From: Bradyrhizobium lablabi
Lineage (GTDB): Bacteria; Pseudomonadota; Alphaproteobacteria; Rhizobiales; Xanthobacteraceae
Direction: 5' to 3'
Assembly: GCF_900141755.1 (NCBI RefSeq)
Contig: NZ_LT670844.1
Coordinates: forward strand, 3,534,001 to 3,598,000
DNA: 64,000 nucleotides
The notes beneath the pieces were generated by a model. That model did no database searches and was not told the DNA's origin. It saw nothing but the letters and a program-made list of their open reading frames with translations. Below are positions 59,872 to 64,000 of the stretch, piece by piece. Numbering within the stretch: position 1 is the first letter of the stretch; every line of letters starts with the position of its first letter. The position numbers and the translations under genes were made by a program.

Positions 59872-60822
59872 TCAAGCGTTCGGCATGTGCGTCAGATATT
59901 CATAGATCGCCCGCAGTTCTTCATCGCCCATTCGTCCGATCGGCCGCCATGGCATTTGCTTGCCGAGTTCGTGGCCGTTGGGATCGACGCCGGTGCGCAT
60001 GGTGGTGACGAATTCCTCAAACTTCCATAGCTTTACAAGATTGAGGTCGGGCCCGAGCGGCGCCAGCTGTCCAGGTACACCGCCGGTCAACTTGTCGCCG
60101 TGGCAGCCGCGGCAGTCCTGATACGACAGGATGTATTCGCCGTACTGCAAATCAGGGCTCCTGGGCCGGGCGGTGACGACACCTGTAGATACCGGCTTAC
60201 CCTCCGGAAGCATTCCTGCACCGAGCATCATGATCCCTAACAGGTTGAGATGGTCGGGCGGATTACCGGTTTGCTTTCCGGCGGCCGGCAAACTGCGAAG
60301 GTATGCGATGACAGCCATTGTATCGTCATCGCTCAGTTTGCCGGCGTTGGTGTAGGACATGATGATCAGCCAATGCCCATCTTTGTCGACGCCGTTGCGA
60401 ATGGCCCGAAAAATGTCGCCATCCGACCAGTGGCTCAATTGCCCGGCGGGAGTGAGGTTGGAGGCCACCAACGATCCGATCGGTACTGGAAGATCCTCGG
60501 CGACATCGAGACCACCGGTGAGCGTGGCGGTTTTCGAATGGCAGCCGCTGCAGAAGCCGTTGGATATCGCCTGGCCGCGCACAATTTGTTCGGGCGTGCC
60601 GGCAACTTTCAAGTCGGAGGCCGGCGCGCTGCGAGCATGCAGCTTGATCAGTCCGACGAGCATAATAACGCTTATCAGAGATACGGCGCCTGAGAACAAA
60701 GCGGACAAGACCGTGCCGCCCCATTTCAAGAACTTATTCTCTGCCCTCCAGCTTCGCAGGCTCGACTGCGCCAGCAGCGCGGCTGTGGTGATCGACATGG
60801 CCGGGCCAAACAATTCAAGCAT
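59872..60822 (-). CDS. membrane-anchored diheme cytochrome c
   Basis: 316 residues. A membrane helix (TVLSALFSGAVSLISVIMLV, residues 37-56) anchors two cytochrome c domains with hemes at SNGFCSGCHSKTATLTGG and SYQDCRGCHGDKLTGGVPG; likely Met ligands are in LIIMSYTNAGK and GKQMPWRPIGRM. Layout is like the cytochrome subunits of membrane alcohol/aldehyde dehydrogenases, but with two rather than three hemes. Next to the BBE oxidase it may carry electrons from a periplasmic dehydrogenase. It starts MLELFGPAMSITTAALLAQS. Confidence 0.87.
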   Translation of the reverse strand: MLELFGPAMSITTAALLAQSSLRSWRAENKFLKWGGTVLSALFSGAVSLISVIMLVGLIKLHARSAPASDLKVAGTPEQIVRGQAISNGFCSGCHSKTATLTGGLDVAEDLPVPIGSLVASNLTPAGQLSHWSDGDIFRAIRNGVDKDGHWLIIMSYTNAGKLSDDDTMAVIAYLRSLPAAGKQTGNPPDHLNLLGIMMLGAGMLPEGKPVSTGVVTARPRSPDLQYGEYILSYQDCRGCHGDKLTGGVPGQLAPLGPDLNLVKLWKFEEFVTTMRTGVDPNGHELGKQMPWRPIGRMGDEELRAIYEYLTHMPNA

Positions 60823-60986
60823 GGTATATTTCCCGAATAATTTGAGCGATGATGGATAGCTTCAGGTCATGGAACATGCCGGCAAACGGGATGGGTCAGA
60901 CGCGACCCATCCGCGATGTGCAAAACCGGCGACCCCAATGAGTGCTGAGGCCGATGCAATGGCGATCTCGACGTGGGCTTATCGAG

Positions 60987-62333
60987 CTAGATTTGTAACT
61001 GACGACTGACTGCCCTCGCCTTACTTCGCTGCAAGCCCGCCTGCTTTGAACCATGGGACAGTTGGCCAACGATCCGAAGCACTTCGGATTGCATGTCGAT
61101 ACCGGCGAACTCGCCAGCTATCGCCGCTGCGCGCCGACGATAATCGGGTTTGTCGAGCACGGTCCGAACGGCTTCGCGCAACGCCTGTGGCGTTGGCTCG
61201 TTGCTGGCAAGATCGATCCCGACGCCGGACCAGGCAACACGCGCATTGACGTCGGCCTTGTCTTCGGTCAGCCCCGCGGTGACAAGGGGAATCCCAAAGC
61301 TCATCGCCTGGTTGACGCTGCCATAACCGCCGTTGGTGACGAACACGTCGACCTTGGGCAGTATCCATTCGAACGGCAGATATTGGGAAAGGCGCGCATT
61401 GCCCGGAATTGGGCCAGGTATCGCGTCGATGGGGCGCCCGCCTGCCGTCGCGACGACGAGCAGATCGGGCTCGTGCCCAAGCGCCGCCAGCGTCGGGCCG
61501 ATCAAGAGGCCGAAATTGTGATTGGCGAGCGTTCCCTGCGTCACCAGCACCACCTTGCGCGAGCCGTCGAGATCGTCGGCCCAGGACGGCAGCGGTGCCT
61601 GACCAGCAATGATCGGAGGCGTGCCGACAAAATGTACCGAGGGCGGGATGTCGCGCGGAAACTCGAAACTTGGAACCGTCAGCTGCAGATAGGCATCGGC
61701 AAGCTCGACGACGGAATCGAACAGGGTCATCGACAACGGTCCGACGCCGAGGGTCGCCAGGGATCGATTCAACCGATCGGCTACGGGCTGATAAACTAGC
61801 CTGTCATGTTCACAATACATCGCCGCGTAATCGTCGCGCTGCTGTTTCGTGGTTGCAGGCGGCAAACCGACAAAATGCGGAGCGCCATCTTCACGGTGCC
61901 AGTGCAAGAACGATGTGCCGCAAAGCACGATGGGAGGCCGTTTCGCGCGCGGCCCGAGCAGCATCGGCAATACTCCGAACAGCATGTCGTCACCGATGAC
62001 GATTTCGGCCGTGAAGTCTCGTATCGCCTGCTGCAGGCCCTTGTGCTGAGCAGGAATGGGGTCGACGAACACACGCTCCATGGCGACGCGCAACCAATCC
62101 AGCCCCGGGGGCACGGTCTTCAATTCGGGAGCAACCGATGCGAAGTCGCGCAGATCGAAGTCTGCGCCCGCGGGAAGCGCATAGAATTTTGCGCCGATCT
62201 CTTCGATGCGGTCGCGCAGCACACTGCCCGATAGAAAAGCGATCTCGTGGCCATCGACCATCAAGATGCGGGCAATCGCAAGCAGCGGATTGAGATGACC
62301 CGTGGCGGGCGTCGAAGCGATGAGGATTTTCAT
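60987..62333 (-). CDS. GT1-family (MGT/UGT-like) glycosyltransferase
   Basis: 448 residues. N-terminal acceptor domain starts MKILIASTPATGHLNPLLAI and contains EIVIGDDMLFGVLPMLLG. The C-terminal donor domain has KVVLVTQGTLANHNFGLLIG and VFVTNGGYGSVNQAMSFGIP (the donor-binding HCGxxS/NGG motif) then LVTAGLTEDKADVNARVAW. These enzymes attach a sugar from a nucleotide donor to small hydrophobic acceptors such as phenolics or macrolides. With the exporter upstream it may form a detoxification pair. Confidence 0.9.
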   Translation of the reverse strand: MKILIASTPATGHLNPLLAIARILMVDGHEIAFLSGSVLRDRIEEIGAKFYALPAGADFDLRDFASVAPELKTVPPGLDWLRVAMERVFVDPIPAQHKGLQQAIRDFTAEIVIGDDMLFGVLPMLLGPRAKRPPIVLCGTSFLHWHREDGAPHFVGLPPATTKQQRDDYAAMYCEHDRLVYQPVADRLNRSLATLGVGPLSMTLFDSVVELADAYLQLTVPSFEFPRDIPPSVHFVGTPPIIAGQAPLPSWADDLDGSRKVVLVTQGTLANHNFGLLIGPTLAALGHEPDLLVVATAGGRPIDAIPGPIPGNARLSQYLPFEWILPKVDVFVTNGGYGSVNQAMSFGIPLVTAGLTEDKADVNARVAWSGVGIDLASNEPTPQALREAVRTVLDKPDYRRRAAAIAGEFAGIDMQSEVLRIVGQLSHGSKQAGLQRSKARAVSRQLQI

Positions 62334-62493
62334 GTGACCTGTCTCTCTGCTGTCGGAAAGAGCTCCCTCCGGAGAATTGTCCGACGGGTCGGCTCAAGAT
62401 CAGAACAGGTTGGAGGATCGCGGTTACGCTTCGGCTGCGTGGCGGGACGAAACGGTTACGGCTGCAATGTGTGATGGCATTGCGAAGGCGCGC

Positions 62494-63711
62494 TCAGGAC
62501 GGAACGACGACGCGTTCGGCTGGACGGGCAAGCAGCAGATATGAGAGTAAGGCGACGAGCGAGCACACCGCCATGAGAGCGGTCATCGAGAGCGCCGAGT
62601 GTTCGTCATAGAGCATCGCGACGAGCCCGCTGACAACGGCGCCCGTCATCATTTGAATAGAGCCGGTCGCGGCACCGGCGGCGCCGGCAATCTGCGGCAA
62701 GGGCTGCATCGCCCCCTGCATCGCATTTGGCGCGATCAGCCCAAAGGCGAAGTTGGCAAGGACCAGCAGTGAAATGACGAGAGCGAGCGGCATCCAGCCG
62801 GCCAGCGTCATCGTCAGCAACGCCATGGCGGCGGCCGCCGCGACCAACAGCCCGATCGTCAGCGGATAGTCTGGCGCGACACCCCAGGCGCTGAGCCGGC
62901 CGTTGAGCAGCGCACCCGCCATGATTCCCAATGAGGTCGCAGCGAACACCAGGCCATACTGGTCGGGTCTCATCCCCTCGACATTGATCAGGAACAGCGA
63001 CGAGCCGCTGACATAAGCAAACAGCGTCCCGAAAGCGGCGGCGTTGACAAGGATGTACCCGAGACAAAGCGGATGCGTCAGGACCCGAAGATAGTTGCGC
63101 GCGATGACGGAGGGAACCAGACGGTTGGCCGGGTCTATTCGCGCGCTCTCGGCAAAGCCAATCGATATGGCCAGCAGCAACAACAGCCCGACCCCGGCAA
63201 GCACGGCCTGGATGAGGCGCCAACCGCCAAGGGCCAGCAGCGCCGCGCCCGCGCTCGGCGCGATCATGGGGACGATCATGGTAGCGATGGCCACATAGGA
63301 GAGTCTCGTGCGGGCAGCCTGACCCTCGAACAGGTCGCGGATGATGGCGAGCGCGATGGTCATGCTCGCGCCGGCGCCGGCCCCCTGGACGACACGCCAG
63401 GTCAGCAGCGTTGGCAGCGACCGCGCAAGCGCGCAGCCGATGCCGGCGATGATGAAAAGCGCGCAGGCGAACACCACGACCGGCTTGCGGCCGTATCGAT
63501 CGGAAGCCGGCCCATAGAATAGCGGCGCGACGGCGAAACCGAGCATAAAGAGGCTCATCATCAGGCCGGCGCGTGCGGGAGCGACGTGCAGTGCGGCACC
63601 CATGACCGTGAGCGCCGGCAGGCTCATGTCGATGCCAAAGGACGGCAGGGCGACGAGAAAACTCAACAATAAGGTGAAAGCCATGGAAGCAGGCGGAACG
63701 CGCACGCGCAT
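62494..63711 (-). CDS. MFS exporter, Bcr/CflA (DHA1) family
   Basis: The start MRVRVPPASMAFTLLLSFLV at 63711 gives 405 residues and 12 helices. DHA1 motifs: SLPALTVMGAALHVAPARAG, PLFYGPASDRYGRKPVVVFA (motif A), RVVQGAGAGASMTIALAIIR and VPMIAPSAGAALLALGGWRL (motif C). Bcr/CflA proteins export drugs, peptides or sulfonamides. It is first of the minus-strand run leading to the glycosyltransferase and oxidase, about 160 bases from the former. Confidence 0.9.
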   Translation of the reverse strand: MRVRVPPASMAFTLLLSFLVALPSFGIDMSLPALTVMGAALHVAPARAGLMMSLFMLGFAVAPLFYGPASDRYGRKPVVVFACALFIIAGIGCALARSLPTLLTWRVVQGAGAGASMTIALAIIRDLFEGQAARTRLSYVAIATMIVPMIAPSAGAALLALGGWRLIQAVLAGVGLLLLLAISIGFAESARIDPANRLVPSVIARNYLRVLTHPLCLGYILVNAAAFGTLFAYVSGSSLFLINVEGMRPDQYGLVFAATSLGIMAGALLNGRLSAWGVAPDYPLTIGLLVAAAAAMALLTMTLAGWMPLALVISLLVLANFAFGLIAPNAMQGAMQPLPQIAGAAGAATGSIQMMTGAVVSGLVAMLYDEHSALSMTALMAVCSLVALLSYLLLARPAERVVVPS

Positions 63712-63736
63712 CGTATCCGTTGGCTTTAGGAATCGA

Positions 63737-64000
63737 TCAGCAGCCGCGGCAAATATTGAGCTTGCGATCCACAGCTGCGTCCTCCTCCCCGATATGCTCG
63801 AGATCGCCGGGGTTCTCCGATGGAACGTCACGCGCATGCGGTTGGCGGTGGCCGACCGGCGCGCCCGTCAATCGCGTGTTTTGCGTGAGCAATGTGGGCG
63901 CGCGCAATGAGGGCACGGTTGCACTTGAGGATTGAGCCGACGATGTCACGCTTCCGACGGTCTGCGCGATCGTTACGCGACTGCCGAACATAGCCAGCAA
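63737..64000 (-). CDS. C-terminal part of an ICRGC-tailed protein, cut by window edge
   Basis: An open frame enters from the right edge and ends RDVPSENPGDLEHIGEEDAA then VDRKLNICRGC-stop. The region before is Ser/Thr/Ala rich (VGSVTSSAQSSSATVPSLRA). The closing VDRKLNICRGC resembles the end of the small exported protein at 13683-13937 (SLRSICRGC), suggesting the same family. The N-terminus lies outside the window. Function unknown. Confidence 0.45.
   Translation of the reverse strand: MLAMFGSRVTIAQTVGSVTSSAQSSSATVPSLRAPTLLTQNTRLTGAPVGHRQPHARDVPSENPGDLEHIGEEDAAVDRKLNICRGC

Overview
The window reads as chromosomal DNA of a high-GC alphaproteobacterium, most likely Bradyrhizobium or a close relative in the Nitrobacteraceae. 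Grounds are the codon use, the xoxF/glutathione formaldehyde route without a calcium mxaF system, VirA/VirG-like regulators, the proteins ending in ICRGC, and a 214-bp palindromic intergenic repeat. This placement is inference; no rRNA or marker gene is present and I found no tRNA, CRISPR array, integrase or transposase.

Layout. (1) 1-7.7 kb: two catabolic modules. One has a truncated ABC substrate-binding protein and an FAD oxidoreductase. The other has a GntR regulator, two 2Fe-2S ferredoxins, a small unknown protein and a heme-oxygenase-like diiron oxidase, divergent from a permease and a GlcG/HbpS protein; two matching dyads lie in the divergent promoter. (2) 7.7-12.3 kb: a four-gene envelope operon (OmpA/MotB-like, MotA-like with long coiled coil, vWA-like, polytopic membrane protein) that recalls the ZorAB part of Zorya defence but lacks its effectors. 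(3) 12.6-21.3 kb: ketopantoate reductase-like protein, an ICRGC-tailed small exported protein, a DUF2278-metallophosphoesterase fusion, an autotransporter and an MFS transporter, with three copies of a 30-bp gene tail and a partial MFS duplication between them. (4) 21.4-48.2 kb: a lanthanide-dependent methylotrophy island. It holds a lanmodulin-like EF-hand protein, PQQ-associated binding protein and beta-propeller, the glutathione formaldehyde pathway (dehydrogenase, Gfa, S-formylglutathione hydrolase), a NitT/TauT-type ABC transporter, a two-component pair, a TonB receptor, an ABC-2 transporter, a SoxYZ-like carrier, a quinoprotein-relay metallohydrolase, xoxF-xoxG-xoxJ, a CxxCW protein, a GH79-like glycosidase and an ankyrin protein. 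(5) 48.5-56.8 kb: a second lanthanide-type PQQ alcohol dehydrogenase, a diheme cytochrome c, a VirA-like kinase, a diheme peroxidase-like protein and a VirG-like regulator with vir-box-like sites. (6) 56.9-63.7 kb: AraC regulator, berberine-bridge-type FAD oxidase, membrane diheme cytochrome, UDP-glycosyltransferase and Bcr/CflA-type exporter, plausibly for oxidising, glycosylating and exporting a small phenolic or alcohol-like compound.

How it works together: XoxF oxidises methanol in the periplasm with PQQ and a lanthanide, passing electrons to XoxG. Formaldehyde is captured by glutathione (Gfa), oxidised to S-formylglutathione and hydrolysed to formate. The TonB receptor, ABC systems and lanmodulin-like protein would supply, sense or buffer lanthanide (or a metallophore or PQQ). 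The second alcohol dehydrogenase, under VirA/VirG-like control, would handle other alcohols.
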